From: Cylindrobasidium torrendii FP15055 ss-10 | Lineage: Eukaryota > Basidiomycota > Agaricomycetes > Agaricales > Physalacriaceae | Direction: 5' to 3' | NCBI GenBank assembly: GCA_000934385.1 | Contig: KN880457.1 | Coordinates: 62,001-126,000 of the forward strand | DNA: 64,000 nucleotides | In this document: one piece after another, positions 54,880-64,000 of the stretch | How positions within the stretch are numbered: position 1 is the first letter of the stretch | Layout: the number at the start of each line of letters is the position of its first letter | The notes under the pieces: generated by a model | Told to the model about the DNA's origin: nothing | What the model saw: the letters and a program-made list of their open reading frames with translations, nothing else | Databases searched by the model: none | Program-made: the position numbers and the translations under genes

Positions 54880-57800
54880 ATGGAGAAATACGCGCCGTCG
54901 CGGATGGCGCCTGCGTCGAACAAGAGGCGCTGGAGTGCACTCCTCGGCCTCGCTTGTCTTGCCGTCCTTCCGGCCGCGTATCAATTGCTCGCCCAGCCTC
55001 CCGCTTTTGTACCGGCGCATGCGGAGGAGACATTGGCTCGCTGCGAAGCCCTGCACAAGCCAGCTGGACCACCGGACAACTTCCACGACCGCACACAGTC
55101 TGACCGTTTTGTACCCGGGACGCCGCCAACACTTATCAAGAACGCGCGTATCTGGACGGGCCTCCACAATGGCACGGAGGTCATCGAAGGAGATGTACTA
55201 CTTGATGGCGGCTTAATCGTTGGCGTGGGCCATTTCTCGAGTGGGGAACTCACTGCGTATGGGTCTCTGAAAGTTGTGGACGCTGCTGGCGCGTGGGTCA
55301 CCCCCGGCATTGTCGACATTCATTCACACCTGGGTGACGGCCCGTCCCCTGCGCTGGACGGCGCTGAGGACGACAATTCTCTCAAAGGGACGGCACAACC
55401 ATGGCTACGCAGCTTGGACGGCTTGAACACCCACGACGACTCGTACCGGCTGTCCATCTCTGGCGGCGTCACAACAGCGCTTGTACTTCCCGGATCTGCC
55501 AATGCTATTGGTGGCCAGGCATTCCCAATCAAGCTGAGGCACACAGATGAGCGCTCGCCGACGTCGATGTTGCTGGAACCGCCGTTCACTATCAACGCGT
55601 CGGTCCCAGACCCCGCCCTTCCACCGCGATGGCGCCATATGAAGTGCGTATGGCCTGTCGAGCTGCATTGGACGCGTCCTTATCTTTGTTTCCAGGCATG
55701 CATGCGGAGAGAACCCCAGTGCGCTTTCTGTGGTTGTGCAGTAACAAGGCTTACCCATTGACTAGGTCGTGTCTACAAGGATACGCGTCTGGATACAGCA
55801 TGGGCATACCGCAACGCGTGAGCGTCGTATAGTCTTTCTTGGTGGTGGGCTCACAGGCTCCAGGTACAATACTGCATTTCAACTCAAGAAGAAACAGGAT
55901 GATTATTGCGAGAAAGCGACGGCTGGAAAATGGGAAGGCCTTGGCAAATTCCCCGATGACCTACAATGGGAGGCCCTCGTTGACGTTGTCCGTGGTCGTG
56001 TCAAGGTGCGTTCCGCTTTGTTATGGCTTCTCAAACGCTCGAACAGTAATGAACAGGTTAACGTGCATTGCTACGAGGCGGTGGACTTGGACGACATGGT
56101 CCGGGTGAGCAACTCATTACACACCCAAACCAACAACCAATTGACCTCTGTCGCAGCTCACTAATGAGTTCCAATTCCCTATTGCCGCCTTCCATCATGC
56201 CCACGAAACGTACCTTGTCCCCGACTTACTCAAGAAGACATATGGTACAAAACAAAACCCTCAAGAGTCATGGGTCCAGATACTCACGATTCATAGGCGG
56301 TACCCCAGCAGTTGCTCTCTTTGCAACAAATGGCAGATACAAACGCGAGGCATATCGACAGTCTGAGTTTGCCCCCAAGATTCATGCGAGCAACGGAATC
56401 ACCGTACTCATGAAGGTGCAGATTATCCCTGTTTCGTGCTCTAACACACTGACTCTGGTATGTAGAGCGACCACCCCGTTCTCAACTCGAGGTTCCTGCT
56501 ATACGAGGCACAGCAGGCGCATTACTATGGCCTTGCAGATAACTTGGCCATTGCGTCTGTTACAAGCAACTCAGCAGTGGTTATGGGCATGGGACATCGT
56601 ATTGGTTTCGTTCGCAAAGGATGGGACGCCGACCTTGTCATTTGGGATAGCCATCCCTTGGCACTTGGAGCAACGCCCGCACAGGTCTTTATCGACGGTG
56701 TAGCCCAACTTGATGCACCATTTGTGTATCCCAAGCCCCAGGCTTTCCAGGAAGTTCCGAGGACCCCGAACTTTGACGAGGAGGCGAAGGAGGCGGTTGA
56801 GTTTGACGGGCTACCTCCGCTGGAGACCAGCAACACAACTGAGGGGCTCGTTGCATTTGTCAACGTGCATTCGGTGTTCTCGCGGGAGAATGGGAAAATT
56901 CAACTCAAGTCGTTAGGAGAGGATGGTGACAATGTTGTCATTGTTCGGGCGGGCAGAGTTATTTGCGAAGGAGCTCGGACAACATGCTTCACTGATGCGA
57001 TCTTGAATGAAGAACCAACCGTCTTTGATTTGGAGGGTGGGTCGCTTTCGCCCGGCCTGACGACGTTTGGCGCACCGGTTGGGTTAGAGTCGATAAACCA
57101 GGAGCCCTCGACGAATGACGGCGTGGTATGGGACGCGTTGTCGAAAGGTGACATTCCGAAGATTGCAGAAGGTCTTGTCAGAGCTGTAGACGGACTGCAG
57201 TTCAGCACACGGGACGCATTGTGAGTAGACAATGGTCTTTTTCATATTCAGCTGGCTCAATGGCTTCCAGAATAGCATACCGTTACGGTGTCACCCATGC
57301 CATCACCGCGCCTGTCAGCTACGGGTTCTTCTCTGGACTTGGTACGGCCTTTGCCACTGGTGTATCGAACAAGCTGCAGAAAGGTGCCATCCTAAAGGAG
57401 GTCACGGCCGTGCATGTCAGTGTTTCGCCTGGAGATTCGACCAGTGTTAGCACGCAGATCGCTGCCCTTCGAAAGCTGCTGCTCAGCCCTCCTGATGGAG
57501 ACACTGGTAGCTGGTTTGCAAAGGTCGTAGACGGCGAGATCCCGCTTGTTGTTGAGGCACATAGCGCAGACATCATTGCGACGCTTGTATTGTTGAAGAG
57601 GGAAATAGAGGAGAAGAAAGGACAGAAGATAAGGTTGACTATCACAGGTGCGCAGGAGGCGCATCTGCTTGCAAAGGAGCTTGGAGAGGCCGACATTGGC
57701 GTTATCCTCAAGCCAGCGAGAGGGTTTCCTACGGCATGGGAGGATCGGAGGATGTGAGTTTGTCCTTTTTCCTGCGGCTGTTTGACTGACGGGTTGGTAG

Positions 57801-58188
57801 ACTCCCTGGCCCGCCTCTGACGAAGCACACTGCTGCTACGACACTTCTGGAGGCGAATGTAACTCTTGGGATTGGTACTGTGGAGAATTGGGACACAAGG
57901 AACCTGAGGCTTGATGTTGGATGGGTATGTTTCTCGGTATACTGTGAAATCATCTTTTTGATCCACTCGTAGACTGCGCTCGAGGCCGCGGGTGGTATAT
58001 CGAAGGAGGAAGCGTTAGCGTTAGCATCGACGTCTTTGGAGAAGCTATTGGGCGCGGAGGTCACTACTGATGATAGTCTTGAGTCACCACGAGATATGGT
58101 AGCTACAAAGGGAGGTGATTTGCTGAGTCTTGAGGCCAAGGTCGTTGGAGTTATCTCACCTTGCCGAGGAGTAGTGGATTTCCTCTAG
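54880..58188 (+). CDS. membrane-anchored amidohydrolase-superfamily protein
   Basis: N-terminus MEKYAPSRMAPASNKRRWSA then one TM helix, LLGLACLAVLPAAYQLLAQP, as a signal anchor. The amidohydrolase fold begins TLIKNARIWTGLHNGTEVIE, GDVLLDGGLIVGVG, then WVTPGIVDIHSHLGDGPSPA with the HxH metal motif. Further metal-ligand candidates are VNVHCYEAVDLDDMVR, AAFHHAHETYLVPDLL and the C-terminal FVRKGWDADLVIWDSHPLAL strand-helix region. Ends VVGVISPCRGVVDFL. About ten exons; one intron has a GTGCGT donor between VRGRVK and VNVHCYE. Imidazolonepropionase/dihydroorotase-like relatives act on cyclic amides, but this fungal membrane form of about 900 residues has no assigned substrate. A 10-bp tandem repeat precedes the ATG. 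Confidence 0.8.
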
Positions 58189-58748
58189 TACTGTTTTATT
58201 GCATACAAAGATTGGAAATGCCAGCCCAAACCCAGTGATACATCTGCCTATGCCTGTTTCGTTGTTGTTAGAATGATCTCAGCGCAAACATGGTGGCCAA
58301 ACTGGACATAGCCACCCAGGGTTATGATCACGTGGGGACAAAGACCTTTTCATGCGCCCACTATTGTCGACAACGAGGCCTCATTGTCCAGATTACCTTA
58401 TAACACAGCAGGGTCGGCATGGAGGATCGCCGCGCCTCTTCTCTTCGCACGGCCACATCCTCCACTTTGACCTGGAAAGCGTACAATGTCGGTTGAGCGC
58501 GCCTATTCATGCGTGCGTTTTTACACTGTTTTTGACCCACATTGAACTCATCCATTCGACCTCGTAGCCACCTGGGAGCATAACAGAAGACTATATGCGT
58601 CCTCAATCGTGGCAAGCAGACCAATGCCCCAAGTCGCCGGCGATGGGGCGCAGGCCGCAGTCTGAGATTAAACGCGCCGTTGCGGAGCGTCGGATGGCAT
58701 CATGTGTGCGTGATGCGCCTGGTTTTCCGCCAAAAAAGTGCTAACAAC
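58189..58748. other. intergenic DNA
   Basis: Between two plus-strand genes. No gene or repeat recognised; the ATG at 58713 could belong to the next gene. Confidence 0.4.
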
Positions 58749-59807
58749 ATGGTTCAGCCAGCGCCCCTTGTGGCCTCGCCGCCACCCTCCCGGCCATCCT
58801 CCTTCTCGTTTGCCACACCCCCACAGGCGGACTCTGCGCGCACATCTGCCAGCCTCAATTTGCTTCCCGACTCATCCTCCCTAAATTTTATCGACGACAT
58901 GGATTTCGGCTGGCGCTCATCCAAATCGGACCCACTGGCTACCGCAAATTCCCGCCGCACCTCGGCAGCACCATCCCCTACCGCGTATGTGGTATCTCAG
59001 CACTCACCAGCAATGTCATTCAAGGCACTACCGAGCCCAACGCCTGCCCAGGTCGAGCAAGAACAAATCCCCGTCCATCCCGTCAGGCATACTCGCAATA
59101 CACGCATCAAACTCAGGCCACATTCGATGAATCAGATGCGCAATGTCCTCCACCCACCGATTGAGTCTTCGTCGGACAACGTTTCCGTCCCTCGCAAATC
59201 GTTTGTCCCCTCGGCTACTCGCTTGGTATATCTTCCCTCAACGAGTCGGCCGCCCGAACGCAGGGTGCCAAATGAACTTGCTGCTTCTCAATCTGTGACA
59301 GCTCCCGGTCAGCCTGAGCCACACGCAAGCTCGAGTACGGCTCCTGACCCAGCAGCACCAACATGGAAAGATTGGAGAAAGGTCCTCCCACCATGCTCGA
59401 TAGCGATGCCAATGTACTCTACCCCGCAGGGTATCGTTGGACCTGCGGACATTGCAATGATGGAATGGAGCGAGACACCCATTGATCTTGACAATACGGT
59501 GCCAGTGTTCCCTGACTCTGCTGCTAGGCAGAAGCGGAAACGACACCAACACACCACCGAGGCAAACCAGCATGAAGAGAGTGAAGAGGAAGAGGAAGCA
59601 GTGGCGACTGAACTAAGGGAGAAAGAACCGCTGAGCAAGAAGCGGCGTCGTGCTGCAGACCCGTCATCCGGACCACGCCCTACAATGCATATGGTATTTA
59701 AGAAAGAGCCTGCACGCTTGGAAGAGGCAGAAACAGAAACGACTAGTAGACCACGGGAGCGATGCTTTTCGCTGTCGCGATGGTTGGGCTGGTGGAGGCG
59801 TTCGTGA
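58749..59807 (+). CDS. hypothetical low-complexity, nuclear-type protein
   Basis: Single exon of about 352 codons from MVQPAPLVASPPPSRPSSFS; an in-frame ATG at 58713 would add 12. The protein is Ser/Pro-rich and disordered throughout. A central segment (PTWKDWRKVLPPCSIAMPMY, GPADIAMMEWSETPIDLDNT) is the only part with order-promoting residues. Near the C-terminus there are ARQKRKRHQHTTEA, an acidic run ESEEEEEAV and SKKRRRAADPSSG, which look like bipartite nuclear localisation signals, followed by MHMVFKKEPARLEEAE, with VFKKEP resembling a sumoylation-type KxE site. It ends SLSRWLGWWRRS with four Trp/aromatic residues, an unusual tail. No family recognised. Confidence 0.6.
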   Translation: MVQPAPLVASPPPSRPSSFSFATPPQADSARTSASLNLLPDSSSLNFIDDMDFGWRSSKSDPLATANSRRTSAAPSPTAYVVSQHSPAMSFKALPSPTPAQVEQEQIPVHPVRHTRNTRIKLRPHSMNQMRNVLHPPIESSSDNVSVPRKSFVPSATRLVYLPSTSRPPERRVPNELAASQSVTAPGQPEPHASSSTAPDPAAPTWKDWRKVLPPCSIAMPMYSTPQGIVGPADIAMMEWSETPIDLDNTVPVFPDSAARQKRKRHQHTTEANQHEESEEEEEAVATELREKEPLSKKRRRAADPSSGPRPTMHMVFKKEPARLEEAETETTSRPRERCFSLSRWLGWWRRS

Positions 59808-60105
59808 ATCCTAGATGTGTACACCTCTGTCCCATAATATGCTTTTTCTACAGGTATTGTCTCTTGTAACATAGACTGCTCTCTCTTTACGCTGCCTATC
59901 CCAAGTGTCTATACCACACTCCTACGTATTCTTGACGATTGAAATGCATTTCCCTGTAGTGGGCATGACAAGGCAGGCGGTTGTCAACAACAGATACTAC
60001 CATTGAGAGTTCGTTGGGAGCGTGCTTTCATTCATAATAAGATTTCGGACAGCATAGCTATGGATAGTAGTCATGCAAGTGCAGCGACTTTGGAATATGG
60101 AGTAA

Positions 60106-62135
60106 TTAATCCAGCCTTTGCTGGTTATGATCTATCAGGGTCCTCAACTCGATGTTGTCTCCATCCCCGTCGCTCACTGCCCTATCTTCATACGGATCGT
60201 CTTGCGCACTAGAAGATTCTTGCCAGCACTTTGAATACCCAGAGGCTTGCCCAGAGAAGCTAAAACTCACCTTGGGGATCGCAAATTGGCGGCGAAGGAG
60301 TATTTCGCACTTCCTCCAGATTCAGCAAACGTGCTTCCACGTCGTGCGCCAGCTGCGCTTCAAGCGCTGCGATGCGTTCTTCTGCAAGGCTCAAGGAGTC
60401 TACGTGACAATGTCAGTGAAAACCTTTATGCAGAGCGGATGGCAAACCTTTTCTATCGAGGAAACATCCCGCGATGAGATGGAAAACCGTCCAGAGGAGC
60501 GCGATAATTGTGAAAGTCGACGCATACACGCTAATAATGGCGGAACCTATAGGCTTGGGATGCCAAACGTTCTTGAGGTAGGGGAATGGTATGGTATGCT
60601 CGATGGCATAGGATTTTGCCAAATTCTCTTCTGAGATCTGGAAATCCAGCTTAGACGCAATGCTCTTGCCATTAATGTGATCAATTATCTGCTGCGTCCA
60701 AAACTGATTGTCATCCTCGTCGAATTGTATCGCTTGGAGAAAGAGCTCTTTCGAGCCCAGAATGTTGTCCGGTGTAACGATGCCGAGGTTAAGGCGAACG
60801 GAATGGTACAAGACCTGTATCACGTTGTGCAGATAATCTGGCCTGTGGATGTAATCGTTGTTGTATCTATCACAGAAAGACACCTTTCGTTTCTGAGTTG
60901 AACACGGCAAATGATCTTTGAGGAAGATTGGGACGTTTCCGTATTGCATTGGGGTCTTATCCTGGTTTTGGAAGTCTGCCCAGCTGTTGTTGAAGGGCGG
61001 ATACGACGAATCGCATTGAGGAAAACATGCACCAAGTCCCACTCTGCCTACTTCCACGGAACTGTATGATGTTTAGATGTGTTGTGTCGATGTTCCAATC
61101 CTCTTACCCATCTCTCAACTGGAAGTACGTATAAGATTCTCGTCTATGAAATGAACATGGGGAAAGCGCAATGTTGCTCACCGTGTCTTGTAGATCGTCA
61201 AGGAAGAGTGTCCAAAGCCACATGTAGTCACTTCGTTTCGAGTTGTTGTAACGGCTTGAGGTCATATCATTCTCTGTTGCGGACCATTCCAGCGTGAAAG
61301 GTGTCCCAGCTGGGTCCCAGCATCCCAACTGTACCTATGGCGTTACTGGTTGGTTAAGCAGCCATGGGTTGAAGAAAGCAAGAACCTTCGCATCAAAACC
61401 TGTCAGAGTCGACGAGTTTTCAAAGCCGGTCCAGAGCGAAGACTGCAATCGTGAGCTGAGAGTAAAGAACTAAGTACCAGCGGCAACGTGCACTCACAAT
61501 GTCACACGATGTATTCAGTGGGGTATTGTAATACGAAAACGAAGTGATCTTGGTGCTCTCGTTTGTCTCGGCATTCCAACCACGTGCATCCGTTACTTTG
61601 TAGTTGTATGCCGATCCTTTGGGGCGCACAATGTCGCCAACAGAGACGGTGTATGGCTCGAAGTCGCGGTCGGGACCGCCCGCTTGAAAGCCAGACGGAA
61701 TGAGCCTCCACCACGGGTTTCCCGTGTCTGTGTCATTGGGATTGTTCGTGAATTGAGGCGAAAGTTCGTAGGCGGAGAGTGGTACTGGGAGAGTCAAATA
61801 AGATTGGGCACAAGGGAGATATGGATAAAGTACCGACTGTTGATGAGGGTGAAGAGGACAGATAGTAGGAGAAAAGCAAAAAGAGCTACGGGAGTGAGCC
61901 AGCGCCATGGATAGGCTACAAAAGAACTCTCAGGATGTGTATGTCGAAATAATGTGATGACCCACGTCTGGAAATTGGAGACTGTAAACGGAAGAGCTCC
62001 ATAGTAGGGTGTGAAAATAGACAAACGAGGGATCCGGTTGCCAACAGTCTTAAGTTGCTTATATGTGCTTTGAAAACGAGCGCTAATCGGCAAGCGATAG
62101 GCCACGACCAGTGTACGTTTCACTGGCACCTCCAT
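60106..62135 (-). CDS. two-pass membrane protein with large extracellular domain
   Basis: Starts MEVPVKRTLVVAYRLPISAR; then VAYPWRWLTPVALFAFLLLS with VLFTLINSRYF (TM1). The lumenal/extracellular part has FTNNPNDTDTGNPWWRLIPS, GSAYNYKVTDARGWNAETNE, SCDIVSAR, SSLWTGFENSS, LGACFPQCDSSYPPFNNSWA and TPMQYGNVPIFLKDHLPCST with scattered Cys and N-glycosylation sites. TM2 is GSAIISVYASTFTIIALLWT with VFHLIAGCFLDRK, followed by a short coiled coil, SLSLAEERIAALEAQLAHDV, and an acidic end reading EDRAVSDGDGDNIELRTLID. Such proteins are multiplied in Agaricomycete genomes as 'transmembrane protein'. Function unknown. Ten or so exons; the last acceptor is uncertain by several bases. Confidence 0.75.
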
Positions 62136-62503
62136 CGGAGTGACTTTTGCACTGTTAATGGGCGCATTTTGTGACTACCTTGCTCTGAATAGAGTGTGCA
62201 TGTGCATGAACACTGCCATTGTTGGGCTTAAGAATTGCAACGACACGTTGATGACACGGACACACCATACTTTGAATTGACCCACAGAGAACTTGGCCAC
62301 CGTCAAACCGTCTTGTCTTAATATCACGCAGTGGGTTTTGAGATGACTATCCCAGTAGGCTGCGCAGAGTTCGGTTGAGCGAATTTGGGGCAGTGGATGT
62401 GTACAATGGCCGTAGGAGAAGAAGCTTCGGACATCGGTCCGATGTAATAGAGGGTGGCCATAAGCTTCAACAAAAACCATTAGAAAAATATTTACGTATA
62501 CCT
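62136..62503. other. intergenic DNA
   Basis: Between two minus-strand genes. No gene supported; ORFs lack motifs. Confidence 0.4.
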
Positions 62504-64000
62504 TCATACCGACGCGTTTATTACCCGTGCACTGCCTACTCTTGTCTGAAGATATCCCTTGAATCCAACAACACCCACGAGCCAACAAAACGCCATGCAA
62601 GTTACCGCAACGGTGACAGTAGCAAACATCATGACTTTGAGTCCTTCAGTACAGTATCAAGAATCTCAGTCGCAAAAGGTACGTACCATCATCTCTTCCA
62701 CGACGCATAGCAGCTATGGTCACTTCCTCCGTGCTCAGCATGAATGCGAATCCCCCAGCGCAGAGGAAGAAGCTTGCGAGCGCCTCTGTCGGCGGGCGGG
62801 ATGGGAGATGAGAGCGAGGAGGATTGAGCCATAGGAAGAAGTATGTCAAGCAGCGCAGAACGGCAAAGGCTGCAAGCATATTTCCCCATAGCATGTGGAT
62901 TTGAACCTATCAAATAGATGAGTTGACGACTTTGGCCTGTTAAGAATGAAGCTTACTTGGAAGCGGAACGGCTGGAAGTGGGCAGCCATAGCAATACCAG
63001 TAACGCCGATGACAAGAGCGGGGAACGGATTAAAGCTTGCTTTGTAGGAATGCGGCTCTTCAGAGTCGGTGGGTGCTGTAGGGGCCATCCAACGACGAAT
63101 TCGCTTTGATTCAATAGCCATGCCCACGAGACCTGCGAACCAGAACATGGCCTGCAACGAAATCCCTGTTAGTCTATAAAGATAAATGAGCTTGAAGATG
63201 CGAACCGCGATGCCTTAAAAGGTACTAAGAAATCAGCGGTTTCTGAGGGCATGGCAAGGACAAACCTATGTGCTCAATCTGTTTGGTCGTGAACCTGTCT
63301 CCGGTATGTGCACCGAAGCGCTCCATCCAGACTCCTGTGATCCCGTAGACGAAGATGACCAAAGACTCTACGAACTCTGCGGTGGGTGCATCACGCTCGG
63401 TGCGATTCCAAGCCCAGCCTAACTCGGAGAACGGAATGAACAAGCCCAATCCAAGATAACGGGAGAACGAAAGGAGTCCGTAGCACCAGAAAATGCCTCC
63501 CTCTGCGCGCCGTGGTTAAACGCAAACGCAGTGGCCTCACGGTAAGAGACGTACTGATGAGATGCGCAAGACACCCATTGGTATAGTTTCCCCTGCAGCC
63601 ACCTAAATTCAACCATTCAGTATCGAAGCACCTCAATGGTAGAAAGCTTACTGACCTGTGTACACAACGACACCCAGGACGACTTGCGAAAATCCGGCAA
63701 CAACGAGAGCACTTTCGACGATGGCAAACAGGACGTTCCCGACATGTCGAATCCAGGTGGCCTTGCCAAAATGACCCTGGTGTTCGTATTGGGTTGGATA
63801 TACAATATCAGATACGTCCTTGGCATCATCGTCCAAGGCGTCCTCATGGGACACTAGTCCAACGTACTCTGGTGCAGAGAGTGAACTCTTGAGCCAAGTC
63901 TCGTCGTGCCCGAGTATTGTGATGTTCCAGAATGCGTGCATTTCGAATTTCTCCTTGCTTCGAAGGAAGGCATATATGCGTCGAAAAACGAAGAGCAAGT
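62504..64000 (-). CDS. YTP1-like multi-pass membrane protein (5' end outside window)
   Basis: The visible exons encode, in order, FEMHAFWNITILGHDETWLK (loop), RHVGNVLFAIVESALVVAGF with SQVVLGVVVYTG (TM), then GGCRGNYTNGCLAHLIS, GGIFWCYGLLSFSRYLGLGL, FSELGWAWNRTERDAPTAEF and VESLVIFVYGITGVWMERFG, the typical Ytp1 C-terminal domain. Further TMs follow: IGLAMFWFAGLVGMAIESKR, FPALVIGVTGIAMAAHFQPF, QIHMLWGNMLAAFAVLRCLT and FFLCAGGFAFMLSTEEVTIA. The last exon gives VMMFATVTVAVTCMAFCWLV and ends VGSARVINASV. An N-terminal DUF2427-like part should lie beyond 64000. Ytp1 proteins resemble mitochondrial electron-transport proteins, but the role is unknown. The minus-strand frame is open to the window edge. 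Confidence 0.8.

Overview
The window looks like nuclear DNA of a filamentous basidiomycete, most likely an Agaricomycete. Almost every gene is split by short introns of about 45-70 nt with CTNAC-like branch points. Gene families typical of Agaricomycetes are present: two DUF6534-type membrane proteins, a DUF6593 protein, an AA9 lytic polysaccharide monooxygenase, a multicopper oxidase, a Kre9/Knh1-like secreted protein and a YTP1-like membrane protein. Gene density is about one per 2 kb, on both strands. The species is not readable from the sequence; a soil or wood-decay Agaricomycete is an inference.

Layout. 0-5 kb: the 3' end of a Kre9-like gene, an EBP-type sterol isomerase, a DsbA/FrnE-like thioredoxin-fold protein and a mitochondrial CitE/CLYBL-like lyase. 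5-11 kb: a small tail-anchored RING-like protein, phosphopantetheine adenylyltransferase and a CWF19-like splicing factor. 11-19 kb: a DUF6534 membrane protein and a large RIF1 gene. 19-30 kb: AA9 LPMO, DUF6593 protein, GH15 glycosidase, a small secreted protein, a Sin3-like PAH fragment and coproporphyrinogen oxidase. 30-36 kb: ADE1 SAICAR synthetase, proteasome RPT5, EAF6 and a second DUF6534 protein. 37.2-46.0 kb: a DNA transposon of about 8.8 kb. 46.9-64 kb: a mitochondrial RRM-like protein, an unrecognised gene, a multicopper oxidase, an MFS transporter, ESCRT-II VPS25, an amidohydrolase, a low-complexity basic protein, a two-pass membrane protein and a YTP1-like gene running off the end.

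Most genes are housekeeping and do not form a pathway cluster. Divergent pairs with very short shared promoters (CLYBL/RING-like, RPT5/EAF6, unknown gene/multicopper oxidase) are the main organisation visible.

The most unusual region is the transposon. It has imperfect terminal inverted repeats beginning GTTTACACAG, subterminal GTACCG/GCACCG-rich DNA, a multi-exon DDE-like transposase (CACTA/Tnp2-like layout, family not certain) and two extra genes read divergently from a compact TATA-containing promoter. I recognise neither extra gene. Splice sites were placed by eye from reading frame and family conservation, so exon ends may be off by a few bases.
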